A stretch of DNA of 64,000 bases from Nostoc calcicola FACHB-3891 (GTDB lineage: Bacteria; Cyanobacteriota; Cyanobacteriia; Cyanobacteriales; Nostocaceae). The translations under genes and the position numbers were made by a program. The notes below the pieces were generated by a model. The model saw only the letters and a list, made by a program, of their open reading frames with translations, did no database searches and was not told where the DNA came from. The stretch's first letter is position 1, and every line of letters starts with the position of its first letter. Shown piece by piece: positions 1-9,523 of the stretch. Location: contig NZ_JACJRQ010000021.1 of NCBI RefSeq assembly GCF_014697355.1, positions 80,198 to 144,197 on the forward strand, in the 5' to 3' direction.

Positions 1-175
1 CCTTGTGGTCTGGGAAATGGTTTTGGGGTAAGGGGATTTGGATGTATTTGAAACCTTTCCCCTTTCCCCGAACCGTGTTGGGTAGGGACTTCTGGTGTGC
101 AGTAGCTACTAAAGACAGTTTGCACAAAAGCCTATTCAATTTTCGGGTTAGAGCTTTTATGTGGTTCTTTTGGTT
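1..175. other. Window edge, non-coding
   Basis: No gene is visible. The stretch has G-rich and C-rich runs of the kind that flank many genes here, and it lies downstream of the cupin gene stop. Confidence 0.5.
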
Positions 176-595
176 TTAATCCTTGGTACGAGCATAATCG
201 TCTTGGTAGCGAATAATATCATCTTCACCCAAGTATTCGCCATTTTGCACCTCAATCAACACCAAAGGAATCACACCAGGATTCTCTAAACGATGAGCTG
301 TACATTGAGGTACATAGGTTGACTCATTATTGCTCAGTAAGACTTCTTGCTCACCGCAAACTACCCTAGCTGTACCAGAAACGACAATCCAGTGTTCGCT
401 GCGGTGATGATGCATTTGTAAACTCAGGCGGTGTCCAGGCTTAACTTCGATACGCTTGATTTTGTATCCGCGTCCTTCTTCCAATACTGTAAAAGCACCC
501 CAAGGACGTAACTCAGTTGCAGCAACACCTTTGGAACTAATAGCTGGAGGTAGATGTAGAGTGTCAGTCTGTACAGTTTCTTGATATCGAGCCAT
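176..595 (-). CDS. Cupin-domain mannose-6-phosphate isomerase-like protein
   Basis: A small single-domain cupin of 139 residues, resembling the C-terminal isomerase domain of bifunctional mannose-1-phosphate guanylyltransferase/mannose-6-phosphate isomerase. The metal-binding cupin signature is visible as QMHHHRSEHWIVVSG, with a second His in VPQCTAHRLENPG. The family role is interconversion of mannose-6-P and fructose-6-P, or sugar binding, for polysaccharide precursors. It is much shorter than the bifunctional enzyme and no nucleotidyltransferase domain is nearby. An upstream in-frame ATG at 616 exists, but the ATG at 595 (MARYQ) has GAGGTAA at the right distance, so I prefer 595. Family is fairly sure; the actual substrate is not shown. 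Confidence 0.85.
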   Translation of the reverse strand: MARYQETVQTDTLHLPPAISSKGVAATELRPWGAFTVLEEGRGYKIKRIEVKPGHRLSLQMHHHRSEHWIVVSGTARVVCGEQEVLLSNNESTYVPQCTAHRLENPGVIPLVLIEVQNGEYLGEDDIIRYQDDYARTKD

Positions 596-909
596 AGTTA
601 CCTCATTTGGAGACATAAAAAACCGTGGGTACTTTTAAACTATTGATGAAAAAATTTGGCGCTATCTTGCAAACTTGAAAATCAGGAATTTTGTTGCACC
701 TTGCTAAAGATAACAAAACCAAACCTTATGGTGTAAAGCATTACTATTAAAATTTTTAGGTCTACATTAAGTCTTCATCAAGCAAAAGGGCAGCTTGTTC
801 TAAACTTTAAAAAGGGCATTGGGCATTGGGCATTGGGAACATGGGGAAATAAGGAATGCCTAATGTACAGTCCTTAGTTCCTAGTCCCTAATCCCCAATC
901 CCCAGTCGC
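596..909. repeat. Intergenic stretch with GGGCATT heptamers
   Basis: About 0.3 kb between two minus-strand genes. It carries three tandem GGGCATT units at about 814-835 and a C-rich counterpart at 870-905 (short CTAGTCCC and CCCCAATCC units). The two could pair in the transcript. No gene seen. Confidence 0.6.
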
Positions 910-2961
910 TTATTTTTGCAGAAAAATACCAATGCCATTGTGGACACGAGCAGCGGTACTGGGGAAACGGTCAAGTAGTTGTCCTCCTAAGTAAAGGCTG
1001 GTAGAACTACCACCATCCAAATTTAGAGCGTCCACACACCCCATCTGTTGCATTAGTTGGGCGTGTTCTGCCAATGTAGGGCCATAACCGCCGACACGAT
1101 TATGGGTGGCAGTAATCATCAGTGTGCCTGTTGGTGTTGTGCAAATACCGCTACGAATTGCTTTTTCTGCAATAAAGGCGTTGCTGAATTTTTCGGCTTT
1201 GGCATCAAGGACAATTTGACGATTTTGGATTAATAGCGGTCCTGCTCCGATAATGTGGGGATAACGACTAAAATCAGCGGGAGCAGTAGTGCTGGAAATA
1301 CTGAGTGTGGTACCAATAGGTAATTGTGAGGCACTAGCAGTAGCACTGGCGCGTAAAGTTAGCAGGTAGCCATCCTGGGGAATAGGAATCGTCTGCTCAC
1401 CAACTTTCCCGCCTGGTAATTGATTAGTAATTTGGTCTTTCTGTACCACCAGGATAATTTCGTTGTCGGTTAGAGGTGTGTAAGTTGCTCCCCAAGCACG
1501 GGTATAACGAGCAATACCACTCTGGACGTACCCACTATTGAGAAAGAGAATTGGTAAGCGCTGGTTATTTGCAGTGATTAAAGTTTCTTCTAAGGTGAGG
1601 CGACCGAAGTAAAATTGACCAGAATTATTCCAGGCGATCGCCCCTCGGTTGAGAATAGGCCCTGATAACCACTGGCCATCTCGGCGAATTGCACCCAAGG
1701 GCAATCTATTATTGCGGTTAAAATAACCACCATTAATTCCAGCTACTGCTAAGTAGCGTTGTGCTGTTTGGATTAAGGGAGCAGTACCTGTAAGTGTATC
1801 AGGGCTAACCCACATAGGTTGTAATGTTAGCCCAACTTGGCGGGGATTAACTTCTAACCAAACTACCGGAAAGCGTTCTGTACCTAAATTCATATAATGC
1901 TGTCGCCAGCGCAATCCCGGTGCCCAAGTAATATCTCGTTCTTCTAGAGGATCGGATCGAATATCGATAATTAAGCGATGGGGGTCTGCTACAGTACTAA
2001 CTTGAGGTGATAAGCCAAAGGGAACACTCAAACGAATAATAGTTTGGTTTTTCACCACTTCCACTTTTTGAATTAGTGGTTGTGGGGCTGGGACTACTGG
2101 TGGTGTCGCTGGCGATAATTGTTTGAGTATATCTGGTAATGATGTTGGTGGTGCTGCTGGTGGTAGCTGGGGAGTATAGCGTTCTATTAAAACGGGATCG
2201 GCTATTGCATCCAGGGTAACTGTCCACTCTCGATTCGGCGGTGTGGTGGGTTTAAGTGGTGGTGTGTCTGGATCGGGGGATGAAGTTGGAATTGTTTTAA
2301 TAGTCGATCCTTGTGCAACTTGCCAGGGAGTTGGACGATCTAAATCCACAAGAATTCGAGTTGGTTGCAAGGAAGTAACACCTGCGTCTGAAGGTTGCTG
2401 GTTTTGAACGATGTTTGTTATTTGTGCTTTCGGGGTGGCGATCGCTAAGGTGTTACCATTGGCTTGGATCTGCCATCCGGCTGTTTGAGCAAAATTAGTA
2501 ATATCCAGATAGCGATATCCCTTTAGCAAAGTAGTGCTTAAAATTAATGGGTTGCTCACCGAAGAAAACCACTGTATCGGTTGCCTAGTCCAGTTGCTAC
2601 TGTTTAAAAAATTTACTCCAAATAATTGCCGGAATGCGCCGTCACTGAGATGAGTCGTGATTTGACCAGATTTTCCAGTCCGCTGCAACCAAGTTCCTGG
2701 TAAGGTTCGCCCATTGAGGGATATTTGATTACCAACAGAAGGCGATCGCACCGCGGGTATTGGAGATGTTGGTGATTGTGAAATTAACCTGGGTATTGGT
2801 TTACTATTTTTAGGGGACTCCTGGGCGTTACCATAGGTAGTAGCTAAGCACACTGCTGTCAAAAGTATTGATGACACACTAGCTCGGATAAACCTACTAT
2901 TCCCAATCAGCGAAATAACACTGGAGTATTGTTGTTGGCAACAATTCGGCATTTTTACCAT
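910..2961 (-). CDS. Secreted phosphodiester glycosidase family protein (NAGPA domain) with AMIN-like region
   Basis: A 683-residue exported protein. A hydrophobic signal segment lies at about residues 25-47, then Pro-rich linkers (about 220-300), then a beta-rich AMIN-like segment (about 300-340, IIRLSVPFGLSPQVS...RLIIDI). The C-terminal part from about residue 400 has the hallmarks of the NAGPA/phosphodiester glycosidase fold: INGGYFNRNNR, IGAGPLLIQN, and LNLDGGSSTSLYLGG near the end. Family members cleave GlcNAc-phosphodiester or related exopolysaccharide linkages; here the target is unknown, and the AMIN-like region suggests envelope binding. Start may be Met1 or Met4 (MPNCC). It stands alone, divergent from glsF with a 750 bp gap. 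Confidence 0.85.
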   Translation of the reverse strand: MVKMPNCCQQQYSSVISLIGNSRFIRASVSSILLTAVCLATTYGNAQESPKNSKPIPRLISQSPTSPIPAVRSPSVGNQISLNGRTLPGTWLQRTGKSGQITTHLSDGAFRQLFGVNFLNSSNWTRQPIQWFSSVSNPLILSTTLLKGYRYLDITNFAQTAGWQIQANGNTLAIATPKAQITNIVQNQQPSDAGVTSLQPTRILVDLDRPTPWQVAQGSTIKTIPTSSPDPDTPPLKPTTPPNREWTVTLDAIADPVLIERYTPQLPPAAPPTSLPDILKQLSPATPPVVPAPQPLIQKVEVVKNQTIIRLSVPFGLSPQVSTVADPHRLIIDIRSDPLEERDITWAPGLRWRQHYMNLGTERFPVVWLEVNPRQVGLTLQPMWVSPDTLTGTAPLIQTAQRYLAVAGINGGYFNRNNRLPLGAIRRDGQWLSGPILNRGAIAWNNSGQFYFGRLTLEETLITANNQRLPILFLNSGYVQSGIARYTRAWGATYTPLTDNEIILVVQKDQITNQLPGGKVGEQTIPIPQDGYLLTLRASATASASQLPIGTTLSISSTTAPADFSRYPHIIGAGPLLIQNRQIVLDAKAEKFSNAFIAEKAIRSGICTTPTGTLMITATHNRVGGYGPTLAEHAQLMQQMGCVDALNLDGGSSTSLYLGGQLLDRFPSTAARVHNGIGIFLQK

Positions 2962-3712
2962 AATTTACTAGGTATTTTTCAAAACTATCACCCAAGGTAT
3001 AAACTAACTAATTATTTGCAAATATCAAAAACATCAGTTGTTTGGCGAAAAAACATGATAATCTATATATTGGATTGTTATCTCTTTAAAAAAAACAGCA
3101 ATTTAGCCGCCTAAGCGACTGTAACCAAGTGTTCTAAGTGGCACTGATACCAATCACACCATACACGGTAGTCTTAGTTATCAAAACTGGATTAAGATAT
3201 TTAATCCTCGCTGCTAGTTGCAACTCTTCCTACTTCAGTGGAGTGTAATTGCTAGTGAGATAGGTGGCAACTGGATCGAGAGGAATTTTTGGGAATTGTC
3301 AAATGGGTATATATTGTAATACGCTGATTTTATTGCCGTATCGGGATAATTTTGATTTTAAAACCTAGTGCAGCTTTCAGTTTTAATTATGTTTTAGGTA
3401 AGCCAAGACAGGCTCTATGAATAACTAGTGTGCATCTGGAACAAGGGAATTGAGAAAATACTTAGCTTCACAATATACAAAAGAAAATGTCAGGGCAATA
3501 ACAATGTCTTGGCTAAATTAGCTTGTCTAACAACTGCATAAATACATAAAAAATACGTAATTATTTTAACACAGGTTAACTAAAAAGTAAAACCGAAGTT
3601 AAAATTTTTTTTCCCTAAAATTCAGTGCTGATGTGTTTCTGCATCGCTGAATTGAAAAACTTTTCTCATAAGTAGTGGCAAAATTGGTAACTCAATAGTT
3701 CAGGTACAGGGT
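2962..3712. promoter_or_regulatory. Divergent upstream region of the glycosidase and glsF genes
   Basis: About 750 bp of AT-rich DNA between divergently transcribed genes, so both promoters should lie here. I looked for a GTA-N8-TAC NtcA site, expected for a nitrogen-assimilation gene, and found no clear one. A short plus-strand reading frame at 2929-3114 overlaps the other gene and has no family likeness. Confidence 0.4.
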
Positions 3713-6700
3713 ATGAATAATCAATCGATGAATCAAGACCAGAAAATCACAGCGGATATTGACTCAGTAAATACCTGTCAGGGGCAAAGGTGGTTAGTAG
3801 AGGAACGAGATGCCTGTGGTGTAGGTTTTATTGCTCATTGTCAAAATCATGCCAGCCACGAAATTGTCGAAAAAGCTTTAGCTGCTTTGACCTGCTTAGA
3901 ACACCGGGGGGGTTGTAGCGCTGACCAAGACTCTGGCGATGGTGCAGGACTATTGACAGCAATTCCTTGGGAGTTGTTTCAAGAAGAATTTGCCCAAAGA
4001 AAAAAGGAATTTTCATCTACCAACAATACAGCTGTGGGGATGATATTCTTACCACAAGACCAACAAGCAGCACAAAAAGCTAGGGCAGCAGTTGAGGAAA
4101 TCGCTGCACAAGAAAAATTCATTGTACTGGGATGGCGAGTAGTACCAGTCCAAACTAATTTACTGGGGGTACAAGCAAGAGAAAATCAACCCCAGATTGA
4201 GCAAGTTTTTTTAGCGTCCGTTGACAAAAGCGGCGATGAACTAGAACGAGAACTATATATTACCCGCCGCCGAATTAGTAAACTTGCAAATAATATTTCA
4301 GAAGAATTTTATATCTGCTCCTTATCAAGCCGGACAATTGTCTACAAAGGCATGGTGCGTTCTGCTGTATTGGGAGAATTTTATCAAGATTTAAAAAATC
4401 CACTTTACAAAAGTGCCTTTGCTGTCTATCATCGCCGCTTCAGCACCAACACGATGCCCAAATGGCCGCTAGCCCAACCAATGCGGCTTTTGGGTCACAA
4501 TGGCGAAATCAATACCTTATTGGGTAACATCAATTGGATGATGGCACGAGAAGCTACCTTAAATCATCCAGTATGGGCTATGGGTGCAGATTCTTTGGAA
4601 GAGACTCGCATCAACGAACTCAAGCCATTAGTTCACATTGACAACAGCGATTCAGCTACTTTAGATAATGTGCTGGAATTGCTGGTACGTTCTGGACGCA
4701 GCCCCTTGGAAGCCTTAATGATTATGGTTCCAGAGGCTTACAAAAATCAGCCTTCTTTAAATGACTATCCAGAAATTGTTGATTTCTACGAATATTACAG
4801 CGGTTTGCAAGAAGCATGGGACGGCCCAGCACTTTTAGTATTCAGTGATGGTCAAAAAGTTGGGGCGACACTAGATCGCAATGGGTTAAGACCAGCTCGT
4901 TACTTGATTACCGAAGATGACTACATTGTTGTAGCTTCCGAAGCAGGAGTAGTGGACTTCCCAGAAGCCAAGATTATAGAGAAAGGTAGACTAGGACCAG
5001 GGCAAATGATTGCCGTGGATTTAGAAAATCATGAGGTGCTGAAAAATTGGGATATAAAACAGCGCATCGCCAAGCAGCATCCCTATGGAGAATGGCTGCA
5101 ACAGTACCGTCAAGAATTAAAGTCATTGGCCATTAGTCACACATCAAATGGAAATGGCAATGGCAAAGGACAATCGACAAATGACCAAAGTCTATTGACG
5201 ATTGACAAACAAACCTTACTTCAGCGTCAAACTGCCTTTGGTTACACCACAGAAGATGTGGATATGGTGATTGAACAAATGGCGATCGCAGGTTCAGAAC
5301 CGACTTTCTGTATGGGAGATGATATTCCTTTGGCAGTATTGTCAGAAAAACCCCACCTGCTTTATGACTATTTCAAACAGCGTTTTGCTCAGGTAACCAA
5401 CCCGGCGATCGATCCCCTACGGGAAAAGCTCGTCATGTCTTTGAAAGTCGAACTGGGTGAACGGGGTAACTTATTAGATCCAAAGCCAGAATATGCCCGG
5501 AGACTGAAACTTGAATCCCCAGTGTTGAACGAGGCAGAATTAGAAGCGATTAAGCTGTCAGGATTTGCCACAGCCGAGTTATCAACTTTATTTGCGATCG
5601 CCACTGGCCCAGAAGGATTAAAAGCTGCCGTCGAGTCTTTACAAGCACAAGCTGCTGAATCAGTACGGGCAGGTGCAAAGATTTTAATATTAAGCGACCG
5701 CCCAAGTGATAGCAGTATTAGCACAGAATACACTTACATTCCTCCCCTACTAGCAGTGGGTGCCGTACACCACCACCTGATTCGGGAAGGGTTGCGAATG
5801 AAAACATCCCTGGTTGTCAATACTGCCCAATGCTGGAGTACTCATCACTTTGCTTGTCTCATTGGCTATGGCGCTGGTGCAGTTTGTCCGTATATGGCTT
5901 TGGACACAGTGCGTGATTGGTGGTCCGATCCCAGAACTCAAAAATTAATGGAGGGGAAAAAAATTACCACCCTCATCCTAGAGCAAGCTTTAGGAAATTA
6001 TCGCAAAGCAGTAGAGTCTGGTTTGCTGAAAATCCTCTCCAAGATGGGAATTTCTTTACTCTCCAGCTATCAAGCAGCCCAAATTTTTGAAGCGATCGGC
6101 ATTGGTAGAGATTTAATCGAACTGGGATTTCGTGGTACCACTTCCCGCATCGGCGGTTTGAGTGTGAGCGAACTCGCCCTGGAGGTGCTTTCTTTCCACA
6201 GTAAAGCTTTCCCAGAACTGACAAACAACAAATTAGAAAACTTGGGCTTTGTGCAGTACCGTGCCAAAGGCGAGTACCACATGAATAGCCCAGAAATGGT
6301 CAAGGCGCTGCATAAAGCTTTAGATGGCAACAACTACGACCACTACGAAGTTTACAAAAAACACCTCCAAGGCAGACCAGTAACTGCTTTGCGTGACTTG
6401 CTCGACTTCCAAGGCGATCGCCCGTCCATATCTATAGAAGAAGTAGAATCGGTATCTGAAATTGTCCACCGCTTCTGTACTGGTGGCATGTCTTTAGGCG
6501 CTTTGTCAAGAGAAGCACATGAAACTTTAGCGATCGCCATGAACCGCATCGGCGGCAAATCTAACTCTGGGGAAGGCGGCGAAGACCCAGTGCGCTATAC
6601 AGTCTTAGATGATGTAGACGAATCAGGGCATTCGCCAACCCTACCTCATTTAAAAGGATTGCGAAATGGCGATCGCGCTTATAGTGCCATTAAGCAAGTT

Positions 6701-8428
6701 GCATCGGGACGCTTTGGTGTCACCCCAGAGTATTTAGTCAACGCCAAGCAAATTGAAATTAAAATTGCCCAAGGTGCCAAGCCTGGGGAAGGTGGACAAC
6801 TTCCAGGGCCGAAGGTGAGCGAATACATTGCCATGTTAAGGCGATCGAAGCCAGGTGTGACGCTGATTTCGCCACCACCGCACCACGATATTTATTCCAT
6901 TGAAGACTTAGCACAGCTGATTTTTGACCTACACCAAATTAACCCGAAAGCAAAAGTGTCGGTGAAGCTAGTTGCAGAAGTCGGCATTGGGACGATCGCT
7001 GCGGGTGTAGCCAAGGCAAATGCTGATATTATCCAAATTTCTGGTCATGATGGTGGTACGGGTGCATCGCCACTCAGTTCCATTAAACACGCAGGTTCAC
7101 CTTGGGAACTTGGTTTAAGTGAAGTCCATCGCGTTTTGATGGAAAATAGTTTGCGCGATCGCGTGATTTTACGGGTCGATGGCGGACTGAAGAGTGGCTG
7201 GGATGTGGTCATCGGGGCATTAATGGGCGCTGAAGAATTCGGTTTCGGCTCCATTGCGATGATTGCTGAAGGCTGTATCATGGCGCGAGTTTGCCATATG
7301 AACACCTGCCCTGTGGGTGTTGCTACTCAGAAAGAAGAACTCCGCAGGCGGTTTACAGGAATACCGGAACAAGTCGTCAATTTCTTCTACTTTATTGCTG
7401 AAGAAGTGCGGAGTTTGTTAGCACGACTCGGCTACCGTTCTTTGTCAGAAATTATTGGACGTGCAGATTTATTGAAAGTGCGCCCAGAGGTAAAACTTAC
7501 CAAAACGCGATCGCTAAATCTCAACTGTTTAGTTCAGCTACCAGATAGCAAAGAAAATCGTAACTGGTTAGTCCATGAACAAGTTCACAGCAACGGTGTG
7601 GTTTTAGATGACAAATTCCTTGCCGATCCCGACATTCAAGCTGCCATTAATAATCAATCTGCTGTTACCAAGACCTTCCCCATAGTCAATACTGATAGAA
7701 CAGTAGGAACTAGATTAGCAGGAGCGATCGCTTCCCAATACGGTGACAGTGGTTTTGAAGGACAAATTCATCTCAAATTCACAGGTAGTGTTGGGCAAAG
7801 CTTTGGGGCTTTCAATCTCCCCGGCATTATTCTCACCTTGGAAGGAGAGGCAAACGACTACGTAGGCAAAGGAATGCACGGTGGCGAAATCATCATCAAA
7901 CCCCCATCGGATGCCACTTATAATTCATCACAAAACGTCATAGTTGGCAATACCTGTCTTTATGGCGCTACCGGTGGCACATTATTTGCCAACGGCTTAG
8001 CAGGAGAACGCTTTGCGGTGAGAAACTCCAAAGGCATCGCAGTGATTGAAGGTGCTGGGGATCACTGCTGTGAGTACATGACTGGTGGCGTAATTGTTGT
8101 TCTTGGTAAAGTAGGACGTAACGTAGCTGCTGGAATGACTGGTGGACTGGCATACTTTTTAGATGAAGAGGGTTCATTCCCTGAGTTCGTCAACCCAGAA
8201 ATTGTCAAAATGCAGCGAGTGATTACCGAAGCGGGTGCAAAGCAATTGCAAGAGTTAATCAAAACTCATGCAGAACGAACTGGTTCACCAAAAGCGAACA
8301 AAATTCTGCAAAACTGGCAAGAATTTTTGCCGAAATTCTGGCAATTGGTTCCGCCTTCTGAAGCTAATAGTCCCCAAGCCGATCCTGAAAAAACAACTGA
8401 GTTCAGTTTAGTAACTACTAGTCATTAA
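3713..8428 (+). CDS. glsF: Ferredoxin-dependent glutamate synthase (Fd-GOGAT)
   Basis: Transfers the amide of glutamine to 2-oxoglutarate to give two glutamates, using electrons from reduced ferredoxin; it is the second half of the GS/GOGAT ammonium assimilation cycle. The 1571 residues match the usual size (about 1550). The class II amidotransferase domain begins at Cys35 (ACGVGFIAH) after a propeptide to be removed. A central domain follows, then the FMN/2-oxoglutarate domain (GGKSNSGEGGEDP) and the 3Fe-4S cysteines in CIMARVCHMNTC, and the C-terminal GXGXG beta-helix domain. There is no NADPH subunit gene nearby, as expected for the plant-type enzyme. An unusual low-complexity linker rich in Asn/Gly/Ser/Gln lies at about residues 475-505. 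The gene is monocistronic and ends in a strong hairpin. Confidence 0.98.
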   Translation: MNNQSMNQDQKITADIDSVNTCQGQRWLVEERDACGVGFIAHCQNHASHEIVEKALAALTCLEHRGGCSADQDSGDGAGLLTAIPWELFQEEFAQRKKEFSSTNNTAVGMIFLPQDQQAAQKARAAVEEIAAQEKFIVLGWRVVPVQTNLLGVQARENQPQIEQVFLASVDKSGDELERELYITRRRISKLANNISEEFYICSLSSRTIVYKGMVRSAVLGEFYQDLKNPLYKSAFAVYHRRFSTNTMPKWPLAQPMRLLGHNGEINTLLGNINWMMAREATLNHPVWAMGADSLEETRINELKPLVHIDNSDSATLDNVLELLVRSGRSPLEALMIMVPEAYKNQPSLNDYPEIVDFYEYYSGLQEAWDGPALLVFSDGQKVGATLDRNGLRPARYLITEDDYIVVASEAGVVDFPEAKIIEKGRLGPGQMIAVDLENHEVLKNWDIKQRIAKQHPYGEWLQQYRQELKSLAISHTSNGNGNGKGQSTNDQSLLTIDKQTLLQRQTAFGYTTEDVDMVIEQMAIAGSEPTFCMGDDIPLAVLSEKPHLLYDYFKQRFAQVTNPAIDPLREKLVMSLKVELGERGNLLDPKPEYARRLKLESPVLNEAELEAIKLSGFATAELSTLFAIATGPEGLKAAVESLQAQAAESVRAGAKILILSDRPSDSSISTEYTYIPPLLAVGAVHHHLIREGLRMKTSLVVNTAQCWSTHHFACLIGYGAGAVCPYMALDTVRDWWSDPRTQKLMEGKKITTLILEQALGNYRKAVESGLLKILSKMGISLLSSYQAAQIFEAIGIGRDLIELGFRGTTSRIGGLSVSELALEVLSFHSKAFPELTNNKLENLGFVQYRAKGEYHMNSPEMVKALHKALDGNNYDHYEVYKKHLQGRPVTALRDLLDFQGDRPSISIEEVESVSEIVHRFCTGGMSLGALSREAHETLAIAMNRIGGKSNSGEGGEDPVRYTVLDDVDESGHSPTLPHLKGLRNGDRAYSAIKQVASGRFGVTPEYLVNAKQIEIKIAQGAKPGEGGQLPGPKVSEYIAMLRRSKPGVTLISPPPHHDIYSIEDLAQLIFDLHQINPKAKVSVKLVAEVGIGTIAAGVAKANADIIQISGHDGGTGASPLSSIKHAGSPWELGLSEVHRVLMENSLRDRVILRVDGGLKSGWDVVIGALMGAEEFGFGSIAMIAEGCIMARVCHMNTCPVGVATQKEELRRRFTGIPEQVVNFFYFIAEEVRSLLARLGYRSLSEIIGRADLLKVRPEVKLTKTRSLNLNCLVQLPDSKENRNWLVHEQVHSNGVVLDDKFLADPDIQAAINNQSAVTKTFPIVNTDRTVGTRLAGAIASQYGDSGFEGQIHLKFTGSVGQSFGAFNLPGIILTLEGEANDYVGKGMHGGEIIIKPPSDATYNSSQNVIVGNTCLYGATGGTLFANGLAGERFAVRNSKGIAVIEGAGDHCCEYMTGGVIVVLGKVGRNVAAGMTGGLAYFLDEEGSFPEFVNPEIVKMQRVITEAGAKQLQELIKTHAERTGSPKANKILQNWQEFLPKFWQLVPPSEANSPQADPEKTTEFSLVTTSH

Positions 8429-8463
8429 GCTTCTAGCATCAATCAAAAATATTGACAAATAAT

Positions 8464-8500
8464 AAAGATCCCCGACTTGTTATAGAAGTCGGGGATCTTT
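8464..8500 (+). terminator. Hairpin terminator after glsF
   Basis: A perfect 14-bp stem (AAAGATCCCCGACT with AGTCGGGGATCTTT) lies 36 bp after the glsF stop and is followed by a short T-containing run. It reads as a terminator on either strand and may also serve the convergent deacetylase gene. Confidence 0.85.
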
Positions 8501-8611
8501 GTTATAACTTCAACGAAATCAATTAGGATTGCCATCTAGCATTTTGGACAAAAAATATAATTTTAGTTGTTAGCCAATTAGTATTAGCCAATAACTTATA
8601 GTTAATAACTA

Positions 8612-9523
8612 TTATTTTTTGTTAGCAAGCAACTTTATTTCTGTATCTTCAATTTCTAAAAGTTCTGGAACAGTAACAAAGCGATAGCCTTGATTTCTAA
8701 AGTTACTAATAATTTCTGGCAAAGCTTGCACAGTTCTGGAACGGTTACCACCACCATCATGCATTAACACAATGCCACCAGGCTTTGAATCTTTAATTAC
8801 ATTATTAATTAACTTTGGGACAGCTGGCAGTTTGTAGTCTGTGGAGTCAGCTGACCACATCACCACAGTATATTTTTGGCCTTTGGCATAAGCAACTAGG
8901 CCGTTGTGCATCATACCCCCAGGCGGCCGGAAAAGAGTTGTTTTAACGCCTGTAACTTGATAAATTAAGTCTGCTGTGCGGTCAATTTCAAAGGCAGCCG
9001 CTTGTTGATTAAAGAAGTGATACCAGTGATGCCAAGTATGGTTGGCAATTACATGACCTTGAGATACAATTTCCTTTCCTAATTCTGGATAATTTTTCAG
9101 GTTTTGCCCAACAACAAAAAATGTCCCTTTAATGTTATTTGATTTTAAGATATCTAGTACTTGCTTTGTAGTTTGAGGCCAAGGACCATCATCAAAAGTA
9201 AGAGCAATGACTTTCTCTGCTTGAGTCAGTTTTGCCGCTTTAACTATCGCCCCTTGAAAACGTGATGGTACGGGGTATGAGACGCCTTTTACTTGTGCTT
9301 GTTGCTGCCAACTCATCAGCATCGCTCCCTTGAATTTCTCGATCCGCTGCTGAGTTCCTGTGTTTGCAGATACATTATTTACATTAATATTTGGTCTACT
9401 CTGAGCTTCGGAAGTATTTGGTCTTAGAAGCATCATCAAACCAATACTAAAAACACCGCCTAAAGCAAGCAGTCCAATTAAGATTCCTTCTGGCCATAAA
9501 AACGACTTATTATTTTCCACCAT
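8612..9523 (-). CDS. Membrane-anchored polysaccharide deacetylase (NodB domain)
   Basis: A 303-residue protein with one N-terminal membrane segment (about residues 12-33) and a carbohydrate esterase family 4 domain. All classic motifs are visible: LTFDDGPWP (motif 1, metal-binding Asp), ANHTWHHW (HxxxH metal ligands), FRPPGG, and LMHDGGGNR with the C-terminal His. Family members remove N-acetyl groups from peptidoglycan, chitin-like or exopolysaccharide chains outside the cytoplasmic membrane. Which polymer is used cannot be told. It is convergent with glsF and has a long non-coding region upstream. Confidence 0.93.
   Translation of the reverse strand: MVENNKSFLWPEGILIGLLALGGVFSIGLMMLLRPNTSEAQSRPNINVNNVSANTGTQQRIEKFKGAMLMSWQQQAQVKGVSYPVPSRFQGAIVKAAKLTQAEKVIALTFDDGPWPQTTKQVLDILKSNNIKGTFFVVGQNLKNYPELGKEIVSQGHVIANHTWHHWYHFFNQQAAAFEIDRTADLIYQVTGVKTTLFRPPGGMMHNGLVAYAKGQKYTVVMWSADSTDYKLPAVPKLINNVIKDSKPGGIVLMHDGGGNRSRTVQALPEIISNFRNQGYRFVTVPELLEIEDTEIKLLANKK

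Noticed and set aside
2929..3114. Small plus-strand frame overlapping the glycosidase start
   Set aside because: No ribosome-binding site, odd composition and overlap with the promoter region of the divergent gene.
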